From positions 55,131-119,130 of the forward strand of contig NRSV01000002.1 in assembly GCA_002286855.1 (NCBI GenBank): a stretch of 64,000 bases of DNA. The letters run 5' to 3'. The first letter of the stretch is position 1; each line of letters begins with the position of its first letter. This stretch comes from Bipolaris cookei (Eukaryota; Ascomycota; Dothideomycetes; Pleosporales; Pleosporaceae). Positions 1 to 11,700 of this stretch are shown piece after piece. The notes under the pieces are model-generated. The model was given only the letters and a program-made list of their open reading frames with translations, searched no databases and was not told where the DNA came from. A program made the translations under genes and the position numbers.

Positions 1-1450
1 AGCGAGATTTTCGGCACCCTGCAAAACTACCGCGGAGGGCCATTTATGCTATAGTATACCCTCTGGGTGTTTATATTAATGTAAGCGCTAAGATAGGAAG
101 GGAATGCACCACCTCCAAGGCGCACGAAAAAGGGCCAATAGCCGAGATAGTGTTACCCGCCAGATGTGGAGAAAGTATCAGCCCCTCATAGCTGATAGCC
201 CGGGCATGCGGAACGCATCTAGATACGCGGCTTCTCCTAGTTCCCGTTGTCGTTCACGGGATCCTTGAGATAACGCCAGCAGGCTCGACTTACACAGTAA
301 ATACACGAGTCGAATATCAGCAGTTTATGGTGTACCATTACATGCCAGCGATTATGGTATTCGAGATGATGAGCCTGCCGAGAAAGGTGTCAATCGTCCG
401 TTGATTTGTCCTTGACACACAAATAAGGTTTCTCACTGTTAAACTGTATCAACTGAATGCCGGAGGATGATTCAGTGACGTTGATATCTTATGGGCTGGT
501 CGAGTCTGCTTACTTTGACTGTCACTTCTTGCAGCGCCTAAAACAGACTTTCGTGTTCTCAAACATGACAATCTGTAGTTTCATCTAAGTCGCTGACCCG
601 AGTATCGGCCGCCACAGCAATAGCCGTTGTCAAGCAGCTTGCATAGATTGACGTGGATGGTGGAGCAAAGAGTAGTCAACTTGTCTTCGTACAAGGTGCC
701 GAACTATGGATGCATTACCCGTCCTGGTCAGGCGCTCAGAGCTTCGATTCCCCACATCTTGATCGCCTACATATATTTTCTCCGAGTACTACTTGCACGA
801 AGAAATTTCAAGTGGAGTCTCATCCCCATTACATTGGCTAACCACGCGTGTAGTATACCTTTCTCTATGTAAGTATATAGTTCAGCATTGGTACTAGCCG
901 TTCACAGTCGAAGCAATGACGCAAATGGCTCTCCAACATTTCACCTAAAACAGGTACAACTCCATTTGGACACTTGGCTAGCGAACGGTGATATTTCGGA
1001 CAGGGTTGGGAAACATTAAACACCCAGTCGCGTGGCAATGTCAATCAACTACTGCGGGTCATATTCTAGGTTTAATTGTTGCTGCCTTCTCAACCGCCGA
1101 ATCGTTTCCCTTGCTGCATGCCATCATGCGCGTTTTCGAACGCGGTCTGGAAGTCTCCCTGACCGAAGCGCAGGTTTGCCGGTTGATCTGATACTCGAAT
1201 TAACAAGTACTACGTAGGTATTTTACAAAGGTGAACATGACAAGGAGCATGTTGAATGGGCTCTGTGGCTAGCTAGCATAAGCGTGGACCAGGTGCAAAT
1301 AGCAAGGTACGAAGCATGTGCGCGCGGGACTAAAGAGGGTTTGCACGAATGCAGGAGTGTTGCTAAAAGACAGGTGTGTAGGGTATTCAGAATTCTTTCC
1401 CATCTACGTGCGTACAAGGTACTCTTCTTATGCTCTCTACTTCGGTCCTA
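1..1450. other. Intergenic, nothing recognised
   Basis: I find no protein with recognisable motifs, no RNA gene and no long repeat in this stretch. The open frames are all short (under about 105 residues), many lack an ATG start and overlap each other on both strands. It borders the transposon block and may be decayed repeat, but I cannot assign it to a family. Confidence 0.5.
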
Positions 1451-3230
1451 TTATAGGGGTTGCCCTCTGCCGTGTGCAGAGCAGAGCTTCCGAGCCATCC
1501 GACAGCTGAAAACCTTACCAAGGTGGACGGCGCAATGGGCCGGACGGCGTAATGGGCCATCTAGAACACCAAAACAGCCCTGCAACTTAAGGCTGTAAAG
1601 CCACACTAAATAGTTATTGTCGCGACAATTCTTAGTGGTGAGGTCAATAGGCCTTGATATATATGTATAGCTATAGAAATCGAGATGGAGTTCTAATTGC
1701 GTGGCCGCAACGCGAGGTTGGAGGTGGTGAGCCTGCAGGGCCACCCTGAGGCTCTTCATTACCTTGAGGCCTCGCGATAGGCCTTTTTTTCGAATAGCCT
1801 TCGTAGGAACCTTGAAGCTCCTCCTCTTACTCTTTTGAGAAGTTTTTATAGCTTTTTGAGGTTGTCGTGCAGCCTTGCGAGCTGCGATTCTCGAGGCCTT
1901 TTCAATAGCTTTCTCCTTCTCCTTCTGCCTTGTTAGACTTACTGCAAGCTTCGCCTGATACCTCTGCTCCTTCTCTCTCACTCTCACCTGCTTTGACTCC
2001 TCAAGTTGCCTTATAATATCAGATTTTCTGAGTTGTAGCTCCTCCTGGAGTCGCAGGCGATCGCGCGCCTCCTTTACCTTTCTCAGAGACCAGAATACAA
2101 CTCCACCGTGATACTCCTCAGCCTTCTGTAGAGGCAGAGGCTTCCGCCGTTTCCTGCGTAGTTTCTCATTAGTTAGGGCTTCTCGTAGGCCCTCAACCTC
2201 ATGCTCAAGGAGCGTTTTTGAGGTCGAGATTCGGTGGAAGGCTTGGCTGAGCTTTTGAGCTCGCCTGTCTGCTCGATCCTTCACCACCTCACGCAGGAGG
2301 GGTTCAGTTTTCCTCGAATTAGAGGCACTAAGATCTGAGGAGTCACTACCACTAGTAGGATTAGATATATCGAAGTGCTGAAGGATTATTTCTTGGTTGA
2401 AGAGTGAGAGGCCTTTAGCCTCGAAGGAGTTGAGGATAGTTTTTCTCCTTAAAGAAGGCCTGCCAGGCAGCCTGGAATAGAGGTAAGAAGTCCCTCTTAC
2501 TCATTGAAGTGAAACCTTGGCTCCTATCTATGAAAGCAGAAACTTCATTTGAGTACGCTGCTGAGAGAGGCTTGAACATGCAGACGTCAAGAGGCTGTAT
2601 CGTGTGGGTTGAGTGAGGAGGATATACTGCGAGGAGGATCTTATTCTGATCACAATACTTAATAAAATCCANGAAGTCCCTCTTACTCATTGAAGTGAAA
2701 CCTTGGCTCCTATCTATGAAAGCAGAAACTTCATTTGAGTACGCTGCTGAGAGAGGCTTGAACATGCAGACGTCAAGAGGCTGTATCGTGTGGGTTGAGT
2801 GAGGAGGGTATACTGCGAGGAGGATCTTATTCTGATCACAATACTTAATAAAATCCATAGTAAGGTGAGATTCGTGGCCGTCAAGGATGAGTAATCGATA
2901 GGAGGAGCGAGCCTTTGCTTTTGTACTGCGATCGAACACCTGCTGAAGCCACGCGAGGCCTATCTCATTGTTTGTCCAGCCAGAAGGTGATGAAGATACT
3001 CGAATTTGGTATGTCTCTGGATCGAGGGCCTGCAGCCAGGTGTCCTGTATCGATCCTGAGGCTGATTGATACACGAGGGCAGGCTCGAGGTGAGATCCAT
3101 CAGCGCAGATACAGACTAGTAGCGTTATCCACTCTCGCGATCCATCCTGAATAGTACTCCTTGTCTTTCCCTTCCCATACAAAGGTCTATCAAAGATCCT
3201 CTTTGATCTACCTATTACTATTATTATTAT
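1451..3230 (-). pseudogene. Broken pogo-type DDE transposase
   Basis: This is the C-terminal two thirds of a fungal pogo/Fot-like (Tc1/mariner superfamily) transposase, read on the minus strand. The second and third catalytic aspartates are visible in LLILDGHESH and in PPHSTHTIQPLDV. A basic coiled-coil tail follows (about 1700-2290). The N-terminal DNA-binding part and the first catalytic Asp are missing: the frame is open upstream of 3182 (IGRSKRIFDRPLYGKGK) but runs into an ATT microsatellite at 3220-3241. A single-base frameshift near 2440 separates the catalytic part (2415-3182) from the tail (1451-2287). The catalytic part also contains an in-frame 185-bp duplication around an N. The element is therefore dead as drawn, but the duplication is probably an assembly error. 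Confidence 0.85.
2487..2857. repeat. 185-bp direct repeat around a single N
   Basis: Bases 2487-2671 are repeated at 2673-2857, with one mismatch seen (gaggata versus gagggta). The copies are separated only by the N at 2672. Copy plus N is 186 bp, so the transposase frame stays open through the duplication. The pattern is what is left when two overlapping contig ends are joined without merging the overlap. Confidence 0.9.
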
Positions 3231-3241
3231 TATTATTATTA
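3220..3241. repeat. (ATT)n microsatellite at transposon boundary
   Basis: About seven ATT units separate the truncated transposase on the left from the fold-back element on the right. A few more ATT units (4323-4331) lie between the fold-back element and the next pogo element. The repeat offers many TA dinucleotides, the target of this transposon superfamily. Confidence 0.8.
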
Positions 3242-3304
3242 ACGTAAAGCACCACCGAGAGGGCCACTTTTTCTTGGCATTGCGAACTTCATATACAAAA
3301 CACT

Positions 3305-4000
3305 ATGCATCAACAACATAAGGATTTTCTAACTCAACTAGAAGGCAGAATTATTCTAGCTCTTCAGACCTTTCGTACAGGCCAATTTAAGACTATCCGA
3401 TGCGCTGCTGCTGCCTATAATATACCTTTTCGGCGCCTTTCTGATCGGCTTAACAAAATTACTTTTTGGCCTCAAGTAACCCCAAACTGCCGCGAGCTTA
3501 CTATAGCTAAAGAGCAGACAATCTCACGGTATATTGTTTACCTAGAATCGCGAGGAATTGCCCCCCAACTGTGTGAGGTAGCAGATATGGTAGAGAAACT
3601 ACTGCGCGTACGAGGTGGTCAGCTTTTGGTCAAGAACTAACCAAAGCAATTCGTATCACGTTCAGACGAGCTCAGAACAGCCTTCAATAGGGAAAATGAC
3701 CGCCATAGAATACAGCAAGAGGATCCAGAGGGTATTAAAGTGTGGTTCGAGCTCATACGACAGACAATTGAGAAGTATGGGGTATCTTCAGATTACATCC
3801 ATAACTTTGATGAAACTGGCTTTCAGATGGGTGTAATTGGATCAATTAAGGTTGTCACAGGTTCAGAACGTCGTACGAGACCTACTCTTGTTCAGCCAGG
3901 CAATCGCGAGTGGGTTACTGTCATCCAGAGCCTCTGCGATGCGGGATACGCTACCCCACCATTCATCATCCACAAAGGACGCGTCCACATCTCTGCATGA
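3305..4000 (+). pseudogene. 5' half of pogo-like transposase
   Basis: The ATG at 3305 opens a 111-residue frame with a psq-type helix-turn-helix (about residues 8-55), followed by the start of a CENP-B/Tc5-type DNA-binding domain. A frameshift near 3600-3640 breaks it. The protein resumes in another frame (in-frame ATG at 3740) with a segment containing NFDETGFQMG, the first catalytic Asp region of the DDE domain, and GNREWVTVIQ. It stops at 4000, before the second catalytic Asp. No full-length product is possible. Confidence 0.8.
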
Positions 4001-4025
4001 TACGAAGAAGCAAATACACAGTACT

Positions 4026-4243
4026 ATTGTCTGCTCTTTAGCTATAGTAAGCTCGCGGCAGTTTGGGGTTATTTGAGGCCAAAAAGTAATTTTGTTAAGC
4101 CGATCAGAAAGGCGCCGAAAAGGTATATTATAGGCAGCAGCAGCGCATCGGATAGTCTTAAATTGGCCTGTACGAAAGGTCTGAAGAGCTAGAATAATTC
4201 TGCCTTCTAGTTGAGTTAGAAAATCCTTATGTTGTTGATGCAT
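4026..4243 (-). pseudogene. Inverted copy of transposase 5' end
   Basis: Reading from the ATG at 4243, this minus-strand stretch repeats the first ~70 residues of the transposase that starts at 3305 on the plus strand (MHQQHKDFLTQLEGRI and onward). At least one substitution is seen (WPQV becomes WPQI). It diverges after AKEQTI, where the inverted arm ends. It is part of the right arm of the fold-back element. Confidence 0.8.
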
Positions 4244-4331
4244 AGTGTTTTGTATATGAAGTTCGCAATGCCAAGAAAAAGTGGCCCGCTCGATAGGGTG
4301 GCCCTCTTGATGGTGGAATACGTTATTATTA

Positions 4332-5428
4332 ACGTGGTTCACAAGCGAGCGAGCACCCCAAGCGAGTGGCCACCTCCCCACCAGCGCGTCGACGTCGACA
4401 CCTTATCACGCACTTTTATCACAGTCAATAAACTATCGTGATATACCAAATTAATTATCAGAATCGCTACAATCACTTGCACTATCTATCTCAACTGCGC
4501 AGGTACGAACGTTATGTCCAGTCTGCTTGCAACGCCCGCACCGCCTCTCTCGTCGCACCCTCTTCGACGCACTCTCACCATCACCACAACTACTACCCGC
4601 CTGTTCAGCTAATGCTTCTTGTATCTCGCCTACATTAAGAGTCTCTTCTGTCCGCAAGTATCGACGCTTGCGGCTCTTACGCTTGTTTGATTCGTCTAGA
4701 GCCTCTTGAAGAGTAGCCGGCGACCCGACGCGTCCACGCCTTGGATCACAGTAACCCACTCACGGTTGCCTGGCTGTATCTGCTTCTTTTTTCCATATAC
4801 TCCCGAGTCTGTGATAACTAACTGTGATAAAATCTTGCCCATCACAAAGCCAGTTTCGTCAAAGTTGTAGATATCATCGTCCACAATACCCCACTTCTGT
4901 TTCGTCGCCTTAACTAGATCAAACCAGCGATGGATAGTCGCTGGGTCCTCGCAGGTAGCTCGCTAGCAATCATAAAGACAGCTCCAGGGCGTACAGAGCT
5001 CAGGAGTTCGCTTGACAAAGTTGTCAACCCAGTTCTTGCTAACAGGGTTACTATCCCGCTCATGCAGGGGTTTATCAGTCATTGCTCGGACGTCAGCCTT
5101 TGTAGGCGCAAATCCTCGCGCAGACTTCTTAAGAATACGCTCAAGTATAGCCTCCTCTTCTAGATTATTTAGGCGCTTCAAATTCGCTCCGGAGTCGAGT
5201 CGGGAGCGCTTTCCAGCGCGTCGGTCAGACAAAGTTCTTTGAGGCACGTTATAGAAAGTGGTAGCATATTTTTGGCTTTGAATACGTTGCAATTGGATAT
5301 CAAAAAGAGCAAGCTGAAGATCTGATTCAAGATAGGTTGATGGATAATTGCGTCGTTGAGACATAACGCGTTGTAGTGTCGACGTTGACGCACTGATGGG
5401 GCGCGAGCGATTCGCTTGTGAACCACGT
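4332..5428. mobile_element. Internally deleted pogo element, copy A
   Basis: The ends are inverted repeats beginning ACGTGGTTCACAAGCGA. The same terminal sequence bounds the copy at 49436-50511. TA precedes the left end (4330-4331), but TG follows the right end, so the target duplication is not intact. The 1.1-kb element keeps both ends of a transposase gene on the minus strand and lacks the catalytic core. Confidence 0.8.
4451..5364 (-). pseudogene. Pogo transposase remnant with C-terminal zinc knuckle (copy A)
   Basis: The ATG at 5364 opens 133 residues containing a helix-turn-helix and the start of a CENP-B/Tc5-type domain. After a frame change the protein resumes (4696-4884) with YNFDETGFVMGK, the first catalytic Asp region. 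It then jumps near 4705-4725 to the C-terminal tail (4451-4759), which ends in a CCHC zinc knuckle, CGRCKQTGHNVRTC. The second and third catalytic Asp and everything between are deleted. Full-length relatives of this type should be about 500-550 residues. Confidence 0.8.
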
Positions 5429-8400
5429 TGTGTATAACAACATATTGATACAAAAGTAGTGATCTTATTTAGTTTGTCGTCACTGCTTCATGTCTCACGA
5501 TGACCTTATAACGTTCTGAGGTTGTCATGACTCAATGACATCGACCAAACTTCGTCAGGATGAGCCATACTGCAAGGGATCCTCGTACATCAATAGCAAC
5601 CCAGATAGCCCATGGACGTGAGGATCGTGAGACAAGCTGTGCAGGATCCAAGTCACTAAGTTAGAAGACCTCGATGATCGTGGCCACCACGGGGTTTCTT
5701 CGTCATCGAATTTTGGTGAACGAGTAGCTGCAGCAATTCATTGAGTGTGGCTTGGAACTAAATTGAACTTCTATTGAATAGTAATGCCAATATTCTCGGG
5801 CAATGGGAAATTATCCTCACTTAGTCGCAATTCCAGTCGTCACTCCTCCTATTGGCAGAACTTGGGTAATGCCATATCGTGAGATTGATCAGGTGCACTA
5901 ATTTAGTTGTCTTTGCAGAATATCTAAGCCCGAGCGACAACATTCAAAGCAGGTTTTCGTATTCATAAGCGGTTGAAAGAGCTGAAGGTAGCAGTGGCGG
6001 AAACCCTGAAATTGGTTGCTTGTAGACAGATCTGGAAGATTAGAATAAAAAACAGTAAAAAGAGATGGCCAAGGGTCGCATGAGATGTCTAGTCGTCTTG
6101 GTATCCTGTATTTGCAATGTTGTTCCACCGGCTGAATATATGCTGGCTCGCTTGGCTGCAGACGCTCACAAGAAATGGGTACACCCGCTGCAGGTGTCTG
6201 CAGAAATACGAGGAGCTGAACACGAAGTCGCATGTTCCTGAGCCTGCAACAATTAGCGTAGTATTTACTCCCGGAAATCGGTGACTTATGTGAAAAAGAG
6301 TGGCCGTCCCGAAAGACAGCCAAATGAACCACCCATAATACCCCTCACTACGTCCTTCTATTTCCACACCAATGGCTATGCTGAGTGGTGCCTTGAAGGG
6401 TGTATTGCTGCTCTGTCCCATGCAGAAACTTGACGACATTACGAAAGAGAGTGACAGGATGACTAGAAAGCAAAGTCGGTAGAACGAAGGGGCCTGCAAG
6501 GCGGCTCCAGGCGACAGGGACGGACAGGTCTAGACCTTGAGCCTCACTCTTGAGAGGCCCCGTCTCTGAAGTCTGACATGAGAAGCGATGCAATGTGGCT
6601 TCCGATGTTTCGCCGCTTTGCTGTAACCAGTTTACAATCTCTTCGCTTAGTCGCCTTGAGATTAGTCTCATGCCACACAACGGAATTCAATATACACCCC
6701 AAGAAACAAAACTCGCAAGAACCATGGCACTTCCAGGGAAGCCGCCGTCACGTCTTCAAGGCTGCTGGGTTCGCTCCATTGCAACAGGACCATCTTCCTC
6801 ATGATTCAAAACTCGTTGATCACAAGATCCTAATCGAATAGCACAACGGACACGAAACTGCCTTCTGTTGAATTGATCTTCGCTGGTTGCTATGCCAGGA
6901 AGCTTCTCTCTGTTTGTGATTGCATGACTCTCGGAGACTAGTCTTTGTTGCCGCTTCGTTTTCATTCGCCTGGTGACGAAGGGCATTATGATACGGACAA
7001 AGGACATCCTCAAAAACCGTATTTCTGATCGTAACAGTCAAAAGCAGTGTTCGACCGAAAGGGCAAACGCTCGTCGATGCCGACACACGCTGAACGTGCA
7101 TGTTGACGATTAACGCGACTGGCCAGATATCGCTGTGGAACGACTAGTGTCTAGAAACTTGCATCGTGACACAGGCTCCGTGATGTTGCACACAAAATGA
7201 GAGTGTAAAGAAGTAATCGGGATTTTCATCCCTGTAGAAGAGATGCACGAACATCTTCATCGCTAAGCACTACTAGCCTGCTCGATTCAAGTTATCGCAC
7301 AGTGCAAGCGTTGCGAACCTGGCCCAATACCCGTACGTCCATCAAACAATCAGATATGAGCTTCAAGACATCAGATCCGGAGCGGGGCGGTTCGCCGATG
7401 ATGATGATATCTGCCTGAGACGCAGAGACCTCGCTGGGCTTTCGCCTTTCTGACGAGTGGATCTCAGCGCCGACCGAAGCCAGAACAGGCTGATACATCT
7501 GTGTGTCAGGCTCGACGAAAGTCAAACCGCGCTCTTCTTCTGCCTATTCGCTACTTGCTTGATGCGTGATAAGGACGTTGTGATTGTTGGAGCCTGGCGT
7601 GGCAACTTCGGTACGAGTCCTAGAAACGAGCAGCCCATGCGCAAGCGGAATTCAAGAGCCCAGCGTCAGTCCCCAGCCGGGGTGGCGGACATCTCCCATC
7701 ACTTCTCTTTCTCTTGCCAATTGCTGTTTCATCGTGAAGCTATCTGTTGTGGCCAGAGTCTGTTGCACGGATGAGATGCCGACGTGGTTCTCGAATGAGA
7801 ACTTTAACGCCTCGACAGGCACATGTCATCTCATTTTGAGCTGTTCACTCCCGTACCTCGACTCTTCTTTTTGCGCCGAGCCTGACTAGTCCACAAGTGA
7901 GCTGTCTAGCAGGGGCTAATTGGAAGGTCGGCGACATGACCGCGATACTCTTCGTCCAGCGCAAAGGCTGGAACGAATACCAATATATGGATAGGGTTAA
8001 GATCCGAGCCTGCCTCCCTCACCCACAACCTCGATGCTAACAGCAAGGCGCGCAAGCCGACATGCAAGTAACCCATTGAGACCATGCCAAGAGGCTCGGG
8101 TGTGTGTCGATCGCGCAAGTAGGTGAGGCGCGGACAAACCGTATTCCAGATGGAAGACAGGCGTCGGGAACTATGGGGAAGGTGGCATGCGTGATACTTG
8201 CAAGTTGAGAGAAGAAATCGGATCAGAGAAGGGCGTTACGCGGCCGTCCCGCTATCATCGACATGGTCAGATCTGGTTGAAGAGCGCGTGTAAGAATCCA
8301 AGTCCGGTCGTATTGCAATAGAGCGTAGCGGCCGTTTGATTGGAGGCGGACGCCGTGTAGTGATGAAGCAGTTGAGGTGTTGGTTGTTGGAATCGTACCC

Positions 8401-8722
8401 CGCTGGACAAAGGGGAACGACGCGTTGCTAAATGCCGAGAGATCGCGTCAAAGCGGCGCTAGCACGTGACTACATACTCTCTTCCCTGACTAATCACTGC
8501 CATCGCTGTTTGAATCTGCTCACCAATCTTTGCATTGTAGTCACATATGCTGAAAATTGCAATCCAAAGTCCAAAATTACCCAGGTATTCCGTGCTCTTA
8601 AAAGACGCTTATCCGAACAAGACTATCAAAAATCAGACCCGGTGCGACATACGCAAGATTGCTTGCCGCCAATAAGTGGTGCTGGCACTACCATCAGTCG
8701 ACTTGAGGCGAAATCACTCACC
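5429..8722. other. Intergenic, nothing recognised
   Basis: This 3.3-kb stretch has no recognisable gene. Minus-strand frames at 6089-6499 (hydrophobic N-terminus) and 6348-6680 overlap each other and show no known motif or matching splice sites. The last few hundred bases should hold the RTP1 promoter and 5' leader. An in-frame ATG at 8432 would extend RTP1 by 97 residues, but that extension looks non-coding. Confidence 0.45.
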
Positions 8723-11700
8723 ATGGGAGCCATTGAGGACGCAGTAGATTCTGCTGCCAAATTCATCGGTCCATTCGTTGACAAAGGCCGCAAATACAGT
8801 AGCAATGTGCCCACCTCGTCGCTCATCCAGCAATCTCTTTCTCACCTTCAAGCCATCAATGCTGCCGATCTAGTCGCAGACCCAAACGCCCCTTATGACG
8901 CGTCTCTTGCAGGAGTGGTATACGGTCTCCTGGATCTCCTCGTCATTCTTGCTATCATACCACATTTATCTCCAGGAGTAGCTTTTAGCCAGCGACCACG
9001 CTCGATCCTGACTGCGATTGCCATCGCACCACCTGACCACGATATGGATGCTTTGGCCGTAGTAATTGAAGGCATCCTTCCTATTTTAGGGCAAAAGGGC
9101 TCCGGTATACAACCACTACTCTCCCAGAGGATCCTTCCGGACATCGTATCCGCACTTGCTGAATTGTCTTTCTCGCCCTTTTCGTCTGAAGACGCTAAAT
9201 TCAAGTTCTCGCCTATTTACAAAAAGATAATGGTTGAAATTCCAACATCTCGGCTTCTTCCGATATTGATATCCTCTCTACAGCAACCTCTCCCTGAGTG
9301 GCTAAAACCCATCATTTCAATGGAGCTGTCCATGGTCCCGCTTCGGCAACAAGGCGTCCAACATACCATTGAATTCCTAGCGCTCTCGTACCTTTCTAAG
9401 AACTCTCACATCCCAGAGGGTGCGTCAGGCCCACAATCTCATATTCCCATTCCACTAGAAGCTATCACGCAAGCGTCAAAGCTGCTTGCACTTCCGCCCA
9501 GCGGCATTACACCAAATGATTGGATAGAAAGACTTGCACCTCAACTGCTCCATCTGTTGAACGGCTGCGAAGGAAAAGAACTGAGCCGAGCAGCAGGCCA
9601 AGTCATTGCGTGTGGAATACTCAGCAAGAAGGCGACCGGGGCACCCGGGACTATAGGATGGAAGATTTTTGTGGATCCCATGTTCCGTGCAATCTCTCCG
9701 AAGAATACTCAAATTTCAGTTTCCAAAGATGGCAAGAGAACTGACGTTGTTGTCAGAGAAAGTGATCTCAAACCGGCACTCCGCCAACTCAACAATATTA
9801 CGTCTTCATATTATCACGCCGGCCTGATCAAACGTCTCGTCACTCCTATGCTGCTTCCTCTATGGGCGCTTCTCAACTATGCTAAGCGCAGACCCTCACT
9901 TGACAAAGAGTGGACAGCGCTGCCAAAATCAATCATATCACGATATGTAGAAACGGCCTGCGACGCAAAGCAGATTGACAACATGGCTCGTCATATCTTT
10001 TGGGATGGGGATACTACATGGATCTTTGGACCTGGCTCTGAAGGCGGCGTTGAAACACGGCGGCGCACAAAGGACCAGTCCGAAAACAATACGACAGGCA
10101 TGGAAGGAGTTCTTGGGCAAATTGGCGACCTGGATAACCGGGTCAATCTGCTAGTGTCTCTCCTGTCGGAAGCGAGTGTCCCCGGAGATGTTGCAAGCTC
10201 TGTCTTTATTTGTACAACAAAGCGGTGGCTAGAACCAGAGAAGCCAGCAGCCAAGTCACTCACGAATGAAGATTTCATCGGCGATCCGCTCTCAGCATTG
10301 GTGGATGCGAAATTGTCTGAATCTATGGCCAGGCAGTTCCAAGAGCATTTCGCGAGAAGCCCACAGCACATCATTGAGCTCATGGCACAACTGATTGAGA
10401 ATTTTGTCGAGGAGCATAAGAAGTCCTTGTCTAATGCAAGCAAGTCACACATGTCACAACGTGCCATGCTTGGCAACATTGTGCAAAAGCAGGCTACAAA
10501 AGGGGAGAAAAGTGAAGATGATGCTGTCAACGAGGACCTGGTTTCATTTGCCTTGAGTATCTTGAACACAATGGTGACGTCGCCCGATTTCCAGAAGACG
10601 CCTTTGGTTATGGAGATGCTGCTTGCACTTTTGCCATCATTGGCACATCTCTCGGAATATCGGGATCAAACGCAATCGCCTATACCGTCCATAATTAGCA
10701 ATTCCTCTACGATCCTTTTCCAGCTCATCGCTCCCATCACTGCTAATGATCCATCCACTAAAGCCAGACTTGCGGCAAATGTGCCCATCAATCCCTTGGC
10801 AGAACACCGCGCTGCACTCGGCACCTGCCTCGAGGAACTTCAGTCAACGGACCCGCCGAACCGTACCTGGGCTCTCAACACTATACACTCGATGCTTAAC
10901 AACCCAGCTGCGTTCCCAGTCATCGACATACCATCTCTTACGCATATGTTGCTTTCATTTTCTTTGGCCGATCCCGAGCCATACGTCCATTTAGCGGCAA
11001 TACCTGTTCTCGTCACATTAGCAGCACGAGTACCGAAGCCTGTTGTAGGGATCCTGGTTGATGCATTCGTGGATGTCGATGAACGATCTTTGAAGGTCGC
11101 AAGAGGGAAGCAGACAGAAGAGAAGGAAATGGAGCTGAGGAATGCTTTAGAGTTGAGACTACGGGTTGGTGAAGTCCTCAACACCTTTGTGGGTAGCAAT
11201 GCCTCGTGGGACTCGCATGCGAATAATGGAACCATGTATGGGTGCGCAAAGCAAATTGCAGAGGCTTGCGTATTGTTATCGGGTCGACGAGGGCAACGCG
11301 TGCAGACGCTTTCGATGCGAAATGAGGTTGCAGACAGTAAGAGGAGGTGGAAGAAGGAAGGTGAAGCAGCCTGGGGTGGTCCAATACCGAACGTTTTTGA
11401 GCCTGATGGCGCGGACCCGCAAGAGCAAGCAGACTACATTGCTCTGCACAAGATTATTAGTGGGTGGGAAAACACGGGAATCGAGGAAGATGTTAGAATG
11501 CGTGCTTCTTCACTCAGCGTTCTGTCGACTCTGTTGGAATACCGACTCGAGGTGCTCCGGCAACCGTTGATTGATGCGTCACTGCAGATGGTATTGCTCA
11601 TACTCGGGATGGAGAAAGAGGATGTGAAGGCTTTGCTGCGGCGTGCTGGTGTTCTTGTTATCATGGGATTACTACGCGGCATTGATGCGGCAATCGAGGC

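Larger units (their letters stand above)
3242..4323. mobile_element. Fold-back pogo-like element with ~280-bp inverted arms
   Basis: The element starts ACGTAAAGC and ends, in reverse complement, ACGTATTCC. It is flanked by TA on both sides (3240-3241 and 4324-4325), as expected for Tc1/mariner target duplications. The left arm (3242-3522) and right arm (4026-4323) are near-identical inverted copies of the same 5' end, including the start of the transposase gene. A central loop of about 500 bp carries more of the 5' half of the gene. The 3' half is absent, so this is a rearranged, non-autonomous derivative. Confidence 0.8.

Noticed and set aside
6089..6680. Two overlapping minus-strand frames, one with a hydrophobic start that could be a signal peptide
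   Set aside because: They overlap in different frames, have no splice signals that join them and no recognisable motif. The region is between a transposon block and a gene and looks non-coding.
8432..8722. N-terminal extension of RTP1 by 97 residues
   Set aside because: The ATG at 8723 has a near-ideal context and begins the family-like part. The extension has no similarity to the family and looks like leader sequence.
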